Assembly (NCBI RefSeq): GCF_900119485.1
Contig: NZ_FPJZ01000001.1
Span: 350,053 to 414,052 of the forward strand
DNA from: Thermoactinomyces sp. DSM 45891
Lineage (GTDB): Bacteria > Bacillota > Bacilli > Thermoactinomycetales > Thermoactinomycetaceae
Length of the DNA: 64,000 bases
Reading direction: 5' to 3'
The position numbers and the translations under genes were made by a program. Within the stretch, counting starts at the first letter, position 1, and each line of letters begins with the position of its first letter. Of this stretch, positions 18,362-26,645 are shown one piece after another. A model generated the notes under the pieces. That model searched no databases and had not been told where the DNA came from. It saw only the letters and a program-made list of their open reading frames with translations.

Positions 18362-18501
18362 TCTACTCTTCCTTTCTTTTTATAATTGCAAAAATAAATA
18401 TGTATTTTTTTGAAAAAACAACCTGTTTAATGCCTTCTGAATTCTCGTTCCAAATTTATAAAAAATAGTTTGAATATGTGGTATATTTATTATGTAAACT
18501 C

Positions 18502-18530
18502 TTGCCAAAAGTTGTCAGCTTAAGTATAAT
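18502..18530 (+). promoter_or_regulatory. sigma-A promoter of the 99-residue protein
   Basis: TTGCCA (18502-18507), 17-nt spacer, TATAAT (18525-18530). About 45 nt before the TTG start at 18582. It lies in the region shared with the divergent HTH-TPR gene, which could act on it. Confidence 0.75.
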
Positions 18531-18581
18531 CAAAAGCGTGATCCACCATATTCTCATCATTCAGATTAGAGGTGTTTTTTC

Positions 18582-18881
18582 TTGTTAAAACTACTTGTAC
18601 AAGGCTCTCAAGACGAGCTTTCTCGATTTTTCCTCCAATTTCGGACTCATAAAGAGTTTATCGTGCATCCGGATTCCATCCAGTGGCAAGAAGAAAATTC
18701 AGAAAACGTACAATTGTATGTCTCTTTTAATTTCTGTCCAGAGTCCCGAGAAAATCTTACCATACAAATGATGACAGAAAAAGGGACAATTGTAAAATTA
18801 GATTTACTAGATGGTATTGTCACTCGCTTTGATGATGGTAAGACTTACATAAGAGGTAAGCTCTATGATATTTTCGGATAA
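18582..18881 (+). CDS. small cytosolic protein, DUF3970-like
   Basis: 99 residues starting at TTG 18582, with AGAGGTG 7 nt upstream and a near-consensus promoter. Starts LLKLLVQGSQDELSRFF, which resembles the alpha-beta opening of DUF3970/YvzF-like small proteins (a strand followed by a helix that handles a 'distance' or binding role is not established). The rest alternates beta strands (QLYVSFNF, GTIVKLDLLDG). No membrane segment. Divergent from the HTH-TPR regulator, so possible target. Family call is tentative; the gene itself is well supported. Confidence 0.7.
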   Translation: MLKLLVQGSQDELSRFFLQFRTHKEFIVHPDSIQWQEENSENVQLYVSFNFCPESRENLTIQMMTEKGTIVKLDLLDGIVTRFDDGKTYIRGKLYDIFG

Positions 18882-18908
18882 AAAAACTCATTGAGATAAC
18901 CCAATGAG
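18881..18908 (-). terminator. terminator, minus strand
   Basis: Stem CTCATTG/CAATGAG (18887-18908) with a T run only on the minus side (complement of 18881-18886). It would stop transcripts of the glycosyltransferase genes from the right. Confidence 0.6.
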
Positions 18909-18989
18909 AAAAAATAGTACAAACCTAACTCCGATTTTATCATAAAATTCTGCCACAATAAAGAGATGAGAAGAATTTTCCTATCCTAG

Positions 18990-19043
18990 GTACAAGGGAG
19001 TGTGAAAGGCTTGGGTGCCCCTTACACTCCCTTGTACTTTTCT
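18990..19043 (+). terminator. long-stem terminator
   Basis: Perfect 14-bp stem GTACAAGGGAGTGT (18990-19003) with its complement at 19024-19037, followed on the plus strand by TTTTCTTC. Likely ends the 18582-18881 transcript. The stem is unusually long for an ordinary terminator. Confidence 0.6.
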
Positions 19044-19046
19044 TCA

Positions 19047-19670
19047 TTATAAATCATACTCCTGTTTGAGCGCTTGAAGCATGATATAATTTTCTAACCC
19101 TTTGTATCTGCCTTCTCTTTTAAACATATAGTCATAATAATAAAGAACCTTTGGTATTTTTTCTTGCTTTTGAATTTGATTACGAACCTGAACTGCCCAT
19201 TCGGTATCTTCTCCAAAACTCATATCTAAATAATGATACTGGCTAGCTAATTTCTTGGAAAAACACATAATGTGATTAGGGTTCCGATAGTAATATTGTT
19301 CATCCTCTAGTTTGTCTTTTCCATACACTATATCGTACTTGCAAATTTTCTTTATGATTCCTCCTAGACTCACCTCAACATCAAACGTAATACAGTCTGC
19401 ATCGGGAGTTTGGCGAATAGCGGACATGAGCGAATCAATATAATCAGTCGAAACTCGATCGTCATCATCAACAAACACTACAAAATCACCTTTTGCTTGC
19501 TGAATCAGATCATTCCTCTTGGTTCCAATTGACCTCTTCTTATTATCGACAAAAGTAAGTATCTCCACAGGAAATCGATCAGACTGTCTCTGTAGTTCAT
19601 TTACTAATCGAGCTAAACAACTTGCCCTTTCAGGAATCGACGGAATCAAGATAGACAGTTTTATATCCAC
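19047..19670 (-). CDS. family 2 glycosyltransferase
   Basis: 207 residues of a single GT-A fold. The strand-1 opening DIKLSILIPSIPERA, the nucleotide-sugar Asp region (KRNDLIQQAKGDFVVFVDDD) and the acidic DDDD motif (about 72-75) are all present. Near the C-terminus FGEDTEWAVQV supplies the likely base (ED). GTG start preceded by AAGGAGGAGGGG. It lies 15 nt after the next gene, with which it forms an operon; the two proteins share their N-terminal architecture and are probably an old duplication. Predicted to add a sugar to a surface or spore glycoconjugate; acceptor unknown. Confidence 0.85.
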   Translation of the reverse strand: MDIKLSILIPSIPERASCLARLVNELQRQSDRFPVEILTFVDNKKRSIGTKRNDLIQQAKGDFVVFVDDDDRVSTDYIDSLMSAIRQTPDADCITFDVEVSLGGIIKKICKYDIVYGKDKLEDEQYYYRNPNHIMCFSKKLASQYHYLDMSFGEDTEWAVQVRNQIQKQEKIPKVLYYYDYMFKREGRYKGLENYIMLQALKQEYDL

Positions 19671-19685
19671 GTGATCCCCTCCTCC

Positions 19686-20897
19686 TTAACTCTTAATCAT
19701 TTCACCACTCTTACTATAGAAAACCGGATGATAACAACTAGCAAGAACAGGGATTTTTTTACTTGAAAACGGTTGCTCATAGTGATTTACTTCAGAGTGA
19801 AACAAACAACAGAAGTTACTTTGATGATGGCTTAGTAACCACATCTCTGGTGCTAGATAATCTGAGCCTATCCCCTCGTCTAGCTTCTTTATGTATTCAC
19901 TATTCGCCCACCAAAAATTCCCGGAAAAATGAGGCTTAGGTGATGGTAAATAATTAACACCACAGGCATCTACACTTCCAAGATGTTTTAAGCACATTTC
20001 ATGATGATCGATTAATACTGTTTCCATCAAATGAACCCAATCCCGTACATATGATTCAACAAACGTTCCGGATCGAGCCACTCCTTTAGTATGCATATAT
20101 AAAATCTGTACATTATCCGGGCTCTCAGTACAATACTGATGCAACCACTTTAAAGTAGAACGCTCAAAGTCGTATGTCTGAGGAAGGATTTTTATTTTTA
20201 AAGTATCATTCGGGTTTGCTAGTAATCCTATCTTTTCTACAATGCCCTCAATGTGTTTCTCATCATTTGCGCGTTCAGTGACAAACGAAATATAAATAGA
20301 GTCTAATTTCTCATACAAACCAGACGAATGTATCCGTCCTATCTGTCTCTTTACAATCTCCCACCAATTATTCATCTCAAACACATGCATAAAACAGACC
20401 ATCTTATCTACTTTTCTCACTAAGTCTAACTGGATCTCAACTTGTTCTCGAACAAATCGATTTACTCTTTCTACCCATCCGCGATCTTCTTTCCCTTCCA
20501 TCTTCGCATTTTCAGACTGGATTAAAACTCTTTTTGCGTAGCACATCATATGATGTGGCTTATTTCTAAAACCAAATCCTGCGCTAGAATTCCAGTTATA
20601 TGCTACATTGAAAGTAATACAATCGATACTCGGATGCTGATTTATCGCATCGAGCAAGGTATCAATGTAAACATCAGATACCGAATAGTGATCATTCATA
20701 AAAGCAATAAATTCTCCCTGAGCCAGATTCAATAACGTCATCTTCTGTTCATCCATCGAACGTAATTGATTGTCCATCAACATAAGCACTTCTACTGGAC
20801 GATCACAAGCTTGCTTCTCCAACACTCTCATCATTTCCATAGAACCTGTAAGTCGTTCTGGTGTAGAATACACTAGAATTGATAGCTTAATATCCAA
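19686..20897 (-). CDS. two-domain glycosyltransferase-like protein with degenerate N-domain
   Basis: 403 residues from TTG 20897, chosen because GGGGGAG lies 6 nt upstream and the start then aligns with that of the neighbouring glycosyltransferase; the frame is open for 24 more codons. Residues 1-125 copy the GT-A fold of the neighbour, but the acidic DDDD motif is replaced by MNDHY. Residues from about 165 form a second, unrelated glycosyltransferase-like domain (ILYMHTKGVARSG, HFSGNFWWANSEYI), as in proteins of polysaccharide loci described as 'glycosyltransferase, YHTKG type'. The first domain is thus probably non-catalytic and the second may act. Confidence 0.75.
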   Translation of the reverse strand: MDIKLSILVYSTPERLTGSMEMMRVLEKQACDRPVEVLMLMDNQLRSMDEQKMTLLNLAQGEFIAFMNDHYSVSDVYIDTLLDAINQHPSIDCITFNVAYNWNSSAGFGFRNKPHHMMCYAKRVLIQSENAKMEGKEDRGWVERVNRFVREQVEIQLDLVRKVDKMVCFMHVFEMNNWWEIVKRQIGRIHSSGLYEKLDSIYISFVTERANDEKHIEGIVEKIGLLANPNDTLKIKILPQTYDFERSTLKWLHQYCTESPDNVQILYMHTKGVARSGTFVESYVRDWVHLMETVLIDHHEMCLKHLGSVDACGVNYLPSPKPHFSGNFWWANSEYIKKLDEGIGSDYLAPEMWLLSHHQSNFCCLFHSEVNHYEQPFSSKKIPVLASCYHPVFYSKSGEMIKS

Positions 20898-21019
20898 CTT
20901 GATCTCCCCCGAACACATCATTTTTAAACAGAACTCTCTGTTATCTCTTTTATAGTTATATGAATACATTTGCAGGTTAATTCTTAATCTTCCCTAATTC
21001 ATTCTCGATTTTGTCGCAC

Positions 21020-21050
21020 AAAAAAAGAACTTAAGGCTTGTCCCTAAGTC
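21020..21050 (-). terminator. terminator of the zinc-ribbon gene
   Basis: Stem ACTTAGG/CCTTAAGT (21029-21049) followed on the minus strand by TCTTTTTTTG. Confidence 0.75.
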
Positions 21051-21086
21051 CTTTGTTATGATATGAATCTGATTTAATCAGTACTC

Positions 21087-21142
21087 TCTTCATCTACTCC
21101 ACTGTTATCTGGTTTCTTCATCTACTCCACTGTTATCTGGTT
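21087..21142. repeat. perfect 28-bp tandem duplication
   Basis: Copies at 21087-21114 and 21115-21142 are identical. As 28 is not a multiple of three, the duplication shifts the reading frame of the overlapping gene and replaces the ancestral C-terminus (EESTD then stop at 21074) by EETR then stop at 21105. Confidence 0.9.
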
Positions 21143-21524
21143 CGATATCAGAAGCATCTTCTACAATTAAAACCGTATGACATTCTGGACATAATAACTC
21201 TATCTCTGCATCCGCTACGTCCTCATAATCTACATATACGTCTTCTCCACACTCTGGACAGACGATACATAGCTCATCTTCATCGTCATCATCTTCATCG
21301 TCATACACTAGTAACTCCATATCATTTAGATCATCATCAATGGATTCCACATATTCCTCTAGCTCCAAGAATCGATGCTCTAGATGTTCATTTGCTTCTA
21401 ACAACTCATCCACAATATCTAAAAGCCTTTGAATCGCTTTTCCCTCTGGATGACTACTTTCTTTGTTGGCACCTTCCATCAAACCTTGCACATATGAAAC
21501 CTCTCTGCGTAAACGATCGTACAT
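21105..21524 (-). CDS. CD1247-like zinc-ribbon protein
   Basis: 139 residues from ATG 21524 (preceded by GAGGGGTGGGG). An N-terminal helical region (MYDRLRREVSYVQGLMEG) is followed by a coiled coil (about 28-62), an acidic run of Asp/Glu, and a C-terminal zinc ribbon with two Cys-x-x-Cys knuckles (CPECGEDV and CPECHTVL). This is the architecture of the CD1247 N-terminal-domain family of clostridia and bacilli, whose role is not known. Its 3' end overlaps the 28-bp duplication, which alters only the last few residues. The terminator at 21020-21050 follows. Confidence 0.8.
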   Translation of the reverse strand: MYDRLRREVSYVQGLMEGANKESSHPEGKAIQRLLDIVDELLEANEHLEHRFLELEEYVESIDDDLNDMELLVYDDEDDDDEDELCIVCPECGEDVYVDYEDVADAEIELLCPECHTVLIVEDASDIEPDNSGVDEETR

Positions 21525-21669
21525 TACAACCCCACCCCTCATCAAGTATCGGTAACTCTATTTTCACCTTTCGATTCAAAAGAAATACATTTTAGTTGAA
21601 ATGGGCTATTTTTTCGTTAGTTGGATAGACTAAGCAATCAAATGAATTCATAAACGAGGTTTAATACAT

Positions 21670-22950
21670 ATGGATCAAAAAGTAAAATCAACATCTCAAC
21701 CAAAAGCAAAAAAATGGATTCTTGCGATCTTGTCTTCCATTCCTATCATTATGGTTTTGGGTAACTCCATGTTAATTCCTGTACTACCAACGATTGAAAA
21801 CGTATATGATGTTTCAAGTGTACAAACAAGCTTATTAATCACTTTATTTTCTATCCCAGCAGGGATCGTGATCCCTTTTGCTGGGATCTTAGCCGACCAT
21901 GTAGGAAGAAAAAAAGTCATTTTCTATAGTTTGCTTATATATGGTGTAGGAGGACTATTAGCTGGATTATCGGCAGTTTGGTTTCCAGAATCATTTGGAT
22001 TTCTATTAGCTAGTAGAGTGATCCAAGGTATTGGAGCGGCTGGAACTGCACCTATCGCAATGGTTTTAGCAAGTGATCTATTTGAAAAGAGTGATCGGGC
22101 ATCTGCCCTTGGAATCATTGAATCCTCCAATGCAATGGGAAAAGTACTAAGTCCCATCATAGGTTCGCTACTAGCACTTTTCACTTGGTACACTATGTTT
22201 TTCGTTTTTCCTATTTTATGTATTCCGGTTGCTTACTTCCTTGTAAAAATAATTCAAGAACCAACCCAATCGCATGAAAAAACACCCCTTAAACAGTACA
22301 TCAAACACGTAAAATCAGTATTTCAACGAGAAGGGCGCTGGTTATTCCTTGCTTTTGCTATTGGATCTATGACACTATTTACACTTTTTGGAGGGTTGTT
22401 CCGACTTTCCGATTCAATTGATACAAATACTAACTTGAGTGGGGTCCTAAAAGGGTTCGTTTTGGCTATTCCCCTTCTCGCTCTTTGTATCACAGCGTAT
22501 ATAGTAGGGAAAACAATCAAAACCAAAATCGGTCTAATGAAGATACTCATCTTGATTGGTTTGGGATTATTAACGACAACAATCATATTCATGATCTGGA
22601 TGAAGTCCATCGTATGGATGATCATGATCTTATCCATTAGCGCTATCGCCTGCGGACTCATCCTTCCGTGCCTAAATACATTTATCACTTCTTCTACAGG
22701 TACGTCAGAGCGAGGAATTATTACTTCTTTATATGGAAGCATACGTTTTTTTGGAGTTGCTCTTGGACCTACTGTCTACGGAGCTCTACAAAATCGTCCT
22801 TTTATCCTATTTATTGGAAGCGGAGCTGTATTTGCGCTATTATTACTATTATCAGCTTGGCTCATCCATAGTCCCCAACGAATAAACGGAAACCGGGAGG
22901 GACATTCACGGATTTTGATTCGATCCAAGCGCATTCATCCCATCGCATAG
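21670..22950 (+). CDS. MFS transporter (YitG-like)
   Basis: 426 residues and 12 membrane segments. Motif A is GILADHVGRKK (near 75), and a VIQGIGAAGTAP stretch in helix 4-5 marks drug/small-molecule antiporters. GAGGT precedes ATG 21670. It lies 15 nt before the phosphosulfolactate synthase gene, and in B. subtilis yitG lies in the same sulfolactate cluster. Export or uptake of 3-sulfolactate, or of a related sulfonate, is therefore the best guess, but the substrate is not proven by sequence. Confidence 0.85.
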   Translation: MDQKVKSTSQPKAKKWILAILSSIPIIMVLGNSMLIPVLPTIENVYDVSSVQTSLLITLFSIPAGIVIPFAGILADHVGRKKVIFYSLLIYGVGGLLAGLSAVWFPESFGFLLASRVIQGIGAAGTAPIAMVLASDLFEKSDRASALGIIESSNAMGKVLSPIIGSLLALFTWYTMFFVFPILCIPVAYFLVKIIQEPTQSHEKTPLKQYIKHVKSVFQREGRWLFLAFAIGSMTLFTLFGGLFRLSDSIDTNTNLSGVLKGFVLAIPLLALCITAYIVGKTIKTKIGLMKILILIGLGLLTTTIIFMIWMKSIVWMIMILSISAIACGLILPCLNTFITSSTGTSERGIITSLYGSIRFFGVALGPTVYGALQNRPFILFIGSGAVFALLLLLSAWLIHSPQRINGNREGHSRILIRSKRIHPIA

Positions 22951-22965
22951 AGAGGAGTTTTAGTA

Positions 22966-23766
22966 ATGGAGAGAAATATATGGGGAAATTGGTTACAAAT
23001 CCATACAAAACATCGGCAAATCAATAAACCCCGGTCTACCGGGCTCACCATGGTGATGGATAAGGGTCTCGGGATGCGTGCTTTTGATGACCTAATCGAA
23101 ATCGCTCATCCCTACATCGATTTCTATAAACTAGGATTCGGAACTGCCGCAGTCACACCTGTACGCCTATTAAGAGAAAAAATTGAACGGACTGAGCAGG
23201 AGCGTATTCACATTTATCCAGGGGGAACCTTTTTTGAAATAGCTCACCATCATCGATGTACAGACCAATATTTCCAAGGTTTGCGAGATCAAGGGATCAG
23301 GTGGATTGAGATTTCAGAAGGCACCATCTCCATACCTCCTAAAGAAAAAAGAGATTTGATTCGAAAAGCCCATAAATTAGGATTTTCTGTTATTACAGAG
23401 ATCGGAAAAAAGGAATCAGGTACTTTTTTGACAGTGGACGAAATCCACACTCAAGCCGCATTAGATCTGGAAGAGGGAGTAAAATTTGTCATTATAGAGG
23501 GTCGTGAGTCGGGAATTGATGTGGGCATCTATGATGAAAATGGAAAATTTGATTCTTCTTTAATTCGTGATTTGGCAAATAGCTTACCTCTTAATCAAAT
23601 CATGTTTGAATCTCCTCTTAAAAAACAGCAAATTCAATATATTAAATTGATTGGGAATGAGGTAAATCTAGGAAACATTCCCCCTACAGAAGTAATCGCA
23701 CTTGAAGCTCTGAGACAACATCTACGCTCAGATACGTTCAATCCTACTATGGAGGTGTACCGATGA
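22966..23766 (+). CDS. phosphosulfolactate synthase
   Basis: ComA/YitD family TIM-barrel enzyme that joins sulfite to phosphoenolpyruvate, giving (2R)-phosphosulfolactate. 266 residues, usual length. Visible signatures are TMVMDKGLGMRAFDD (about 28-42), YKLGFGTAAV (53-62), IEISEGTISIP (110-120) and FVIIEGRESG. GAGAGGAG lies before ATG. In bacilli the product leads to 3-sulfolactate, a major organosulfur compound of spores. It overlaps the next gene by ATGA. Confidence 0.93.
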   Translation: MERNIWGNWLQIHTKHRQINKPRSTGLTMVMDKGLGMRAFDDLIEIAHPYIDFYKLGFGTAAVTPVRLLREKIERTEQERIHIYPGGTFFEIAHHHRCTDQYFQGLRDQGIRWIEISEGTISIPPKEKRDLIRKAHKLGFSVITEIGKKESGTFLTVDEIHTQAALDLEEGVKFVIIEGRESGIDVGIYDENGKFDSSLIRDLANSLPLNQIMFESPLKKQQIQYIKLIGNEVNLGNIPPTEVIALEALRQHLRSDTFNPTMEVYR

Positions 23767-24500
23767 ACATTCAAACAATACCTTATGTCCAAGCGTTAAA
23801 ACCAAGCGATTATGTAGGTCAAACCATTATTGTCATAGACACATTTCGAGCCACTTCCACCATAGTGGCGGCCCTTTCATCTGGGGTAAAGTGTGTCATT
23901 CCTGTCAAAGAAATTGAAGATGCCAAGAAGTTATGGAAACCAGGACGGATACTAGCGGGTGAGCGGTTTGGAGCACAAATTGAGGAGTTTTCCCTAGGTA
24001 ATTCGCCTGTCCATTTTATACAAACTTCTTCTTGTAAGGGAAAAGAACTGATTCTTACGACTACGAATGGTACACGGGCACTGAGTAGAGTCGCTCAAGC
24101 GAAACAAGTTTGGATCGGTAGCTTGTTAAATGCGAGATCGATTGCCCAGAGATTGCACATAGAAAATATCTCCAATGTCCTATTTTATTGCGCGGGAACA
24201 AGAGGCACGATGTCATTTGAAGATTGTGTTACCGTCGGAGCCATCCTAGAGGAGTGGCGACAACTGGATTCACAAATCACTCGATCCCCTTCGCCTTTTG
24301 ACGATCTTTCTCTCCTATGTATGAGTAGCTTCCAATTTCTTCACTCCCAAGATCAACTTCATCTATTGCGAGAGAGCCGGGCAGGAAAGCGAAACCACTC
24401 TCTTGGTAATGAGGACGATCTGGATCTAAGCCTACAGATGAATGAATTTAACGTGGTCCCTATTTATGCGAATGGAGTTATTACTGCTTCTGTCTCATGA
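23763..24500 (+). CDS. 2-phosphosulfolactate phosphatase
   Basis: ComB/YitC family Mg-dependent acid phosphatase, second step of sulfolactate synthesis. 245 residues. Conserved VIDTFRATSTI (about 25-35), LAGER (60s), ELILTTTNGTRAL and GNEDDLDLSLQ motifs. Its ATG overlaps the synthase stop (ATGA), so the two are coupled. No downstream sulfolactate dehydrogenase is present here; it must be elsewhere, or the final product is sulfolactate itself. Confidence 0.93.
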   Translation: MNIQTIPYVQALKPSDYVGQTIIVIDTFRATSTIVAALSSGVKCVIPVKEIEDAKKLWKPGRILAGERFGAQIEEFSLGNSPVHFIQTSSCKGKELILTTTNGTRALSRVAQAKQVWIGSLLNARSIAQRLHIENISNVLFYCAGTRGTMSFEDCVTVGAILEEWRQLDSQITRSPSPFDDLSLLCMSSFQFLHSQDQLHLLRESRAGKRNHSLGNEDDLDLSLQMNEFNVVPIYANGVITASVS

Positions 24501-24570
24501 TTTTCATTCTATCCCTGCTCGCTCATGCATAGTTTAATGATAAAGTCATTATGGACAAGGGGAGCGCGAC

Positions 24571-25026
24571 ATGAAAGCAGATCTTATTATTGTAGTCCTA
24601 ATCGTGATCGGGTTATTGGGCCGTTCCCCCATTATTGCTACTGCGGCCAGTTTTCTCCTTATTTTAAAACTTCTTCATCTTGAACGTTTTTTTGACGGTA
24701 TCGAGCGACGCGGACTAGAACTTGGATTATTATTCTTAACCATTGCTGTATTGGTTCCATTTGTATCTGGAAAAATAACGTGGCAACAAGTTGTGGACGT
24801 ATTCACTTCCCCCGCTGGGATTTTAGCTTGCATTGGCGGAGCACTTGCTACTTATATGAATGGAAAAGGACTAGACTTACTACGTGTAGATCCTCAATTA
24901 GTAGTAGGACTCGTAATCGGATCTATCTTTGGAATTATTTTCTTGCGAGGCATCCCTGTTGGCCCCCTAATGGCAGCTGGGATTACTGCATTTTTTATGG
25001 GCGTGCTCCGAATATGGTGGCATTAA
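24571..25026 (+). CDS. DUF441 (UPF0756) membrane protein
   Basis: 151 residues with four to five membrane helices and the DUF441 patterns IGLLGRSPIIATAASFLL, VLVPFVSGKI and PVGPLMAAGI. Function is not known in any organism. Ribosome site GGGGAGCG is 7 nt before ATG 24571. It follows the sulfolactate genes by 70 nt without a visible terminator, so it may be read through from them. Confidence 0.9.
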   Translation: MKADLIIVVLIVIGLLGRSPIIATAASFLLILKLLHLERFFDGIERRGLELGLLFLTIAVLVPFVSGKITWQQVVDVFTSPAGILACIGGALATYMNGKGLDLLRVDPQLVVGLVIGSIFGIIFLRGIPVGPLMAAGITAFFMGVLRIWWH

Positions 25027-25069
25027 AACCTCCTACTTCTAAAGACATATAAAGTCATACACATTTTTC

Positions 25070-25098
25070 TTGAGTCCCTAGAAAAACTCACGTATACT
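25070..25098 (+). promoter_or_regulatory. sigma-A promoter of degV
   Basis: TTGAGT (25070-25075), 17-nt spacer, TATACT (25093-25098), 26 nt before the TTG start of degV. Confidence 0.7.
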
Positions 25099-25123
25099 TA
25101 GGGCAGTCAAGGGGGTTTTTCTA

Positions 25124-25972
25124 TTGTCCAAAATTGCCATTATTACTGACAGTTCGTGTGACCTACCGAAAGACCTAGTTGCAAAGCTAGGTGTTTCCGT
25201 TGTACCACTTCGTGTTATCTATAAATCGGGAGAATTTCGAGATGGAATTGATATTGAAGCAGCCGATATTTATCAGCGACTTGAAATAGAAGTTCCAACT
25301 ACCTCCATGCCTTCACCAGAAGATATTTATGCCACGTTTGAAAAAGTCCGTTCTGAAGGATTTACCCATTGTCTTGTCATTAGTGTATCCTCTGGATTAA
25401 GCGGAACTTATAATACATTTAAATTAATAGCAAACGAGTTTGATGATCTTCATATACACGTTATTGATTCTAAATACCTTTCCTGGGCATTAGGTTATCA
25501 AGTAATAGAAGCCTCTAAACTAGTCCGCGAAAAGCTTGATTTCGGCGAAATTGTCCAGAAGATCGAAGCGATGAAGAAGCAAATTTCTGCTTACTTTGTA
25601 GTGGATACATTAGAGTACCTAAAAGCAGGCGGACGAATCGGACGAGTGTCAGCCCTTTTCGGCTCTATGCTAAATGTAAAACCCATTATTTCAGTAGATG
25701 ATGATGGTAAGTATTTCCCCCTTACAGTTGCTCGCGGAAAAAAGCAAGCAATGAAAAAACTTTACCATTTAGTACAAAATCACGTTGACTCGGCTAAAGC
25801 AAGTATTGCCATTGTACAAGGACGTGCTGAAAAAGAAGCAGAGGCATTGGCAGACCGAATTCGTCAACTAGGCGATAATATCGCGGATATTTATGTAGGG
25901 AATGTGAGTCCCGCACTTGTGGTTCATGCAGGCCCTGGATTAGTTGGTCTTATTATTAAGAACGAAAAATAA
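25124..25972 (+). CDS. DegV family fatty-acid-binding protein
   Basis: 282 residues; TTG start preceded by AAGGGGG. DegV/FakB proteins bind a fatty acid and present it to the kinase FakA. The N-terminal ligand loop ITDSSCDLP (7-15), the SSGLSGTY turn (about 89-96) and the SKYLSWALGYQ and GGRIGRVSA regions are intact. Monocistronic, with its own promoter and a bidirectional terminator at 26012-26055. Confidence 0.92.
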   Translation: MSKIAIITDSSCDLPKDLVAKLGVSVVPLRVIYKSGEFRDGIDIEAADIYQRLEIEVPTTSMPSPEDIYATFEKVRSEGFTHCLVISVSSGLSGTYNTFKLIANEFDDLHIHVIDSKYLSWALGYQVIEASKLVREKLDFGEIVQKIEAMKKQISAYFVVDTLEYLKAGGRIGRVSALFGSMLNVKPIISVDDDGKYFPLTVARGKKQAMKKLYHLVQNHVDSAKASIAIVQGRAEKEAEALADRIRQLGDNIADIYVGNVSPALVVHAGPGLVGLIIKNEK

Positions 25973-26011
25973 GAACACCGTAATCAAAATCATTTGTCAC
26001 GATTATGAATC

Positions 26012-26055
26012 AAAAATAGCCTTAACCCGGATCATCCGAGTTAAGGCTATTTTTA
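26012..26055. terminator. bidirectional terminator between degV and efp
   Basis: Long stem AAAATAGCCTTAACcCGG / CCGaGTTAAGGCTATTTTT with A and T runs on opposite sides. It serves both converging genes. Confidence 0.9.
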
Positions 26056-26058
26056 CTA

Positions 26059-26616
26059 TTATGCACGTGAAACGTATTGACCATTGCGGGTGTCTATTAC
26101 AAGGCGATCGCCTCGATTGATAAAGAGCGGAACCGTAACAACAAATCCAGTAGATAACGTAGCAGGCTTATTGCCACCTGTCGCTGTATCCCCACGGATT
26201 CCAGGATCGGTTTCAACAACTTCCAGCTCTACTGTGTTAGGTAGTTGGATTCCAATCGTTTCATGCTCATAGGTAACGATTTGAACTTCCATGTTTTCTT
26301 GTAGAAAATTTAGTTCATACTCTAAGCGCTCTGCTGGCAATGAGATTTGATCATAAGTTTCATTATCCATGAACGTGTATTCACCGCCAGATTCATACAA
26401 ATAGCTCATTCGGCGAGTTTCAATCAACGCCTTAGCTACTTTCTCACCGCCACGAAACGTTTTCTCTGTAATATTTCCGTTACGAAGGTTACGTAACTTA
26501 GATCTAACAAATGCAGCACCTTTTCCTGGTTTTACGTGTTGGAATTCAAGAACGGAATAAATGTCACCATCAATTTCAATTGTTAAACCTGTACGAAAAT
26601 CATTTACACTAATCAT
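26059..26616 (-). CDS. efp: elongation factor P
   Basis: Ribosome factor that relieves stalling at consecutive prolines. 185 residues, normal length. Begins MISVNDFRTGLTI; the modifiable loop reads KPGKGAAF with Lys at the tip (residue 32). Three beta domains and the typical GDTATGGNKPATLSTG motif follow. AGGAGGAACG precedes ATG. Last of the aroQ-pepQ-efp minus-strand run. Confidence 0.97.
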   Translation of the reverse strand: MISVNDFRTGLTIEIDGDIYSVLEFQHVKPGKGAAFVRSKLRNLRNGNITEKTFRGGEKVAKALIETRRMSYLYESGGEYTFMDNETYDQISLPAERLEYELNFLQENMEVQIVTYEHETIGIQLPNTVELEVVETDPGIRGDTATGGNKPATLSTGFVVTVPLFINRGDRLVIDTRNGQYVSRA

Positions 26617-26645
26617 CCATCGTTCCTCCTGATGAAAACAAAGAT

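Noticed and set aside
24780..25052. Plus-strand ORF inside the DUF441 gene
   Set aside because: Shadow frame of the conserved membrane protein gene.
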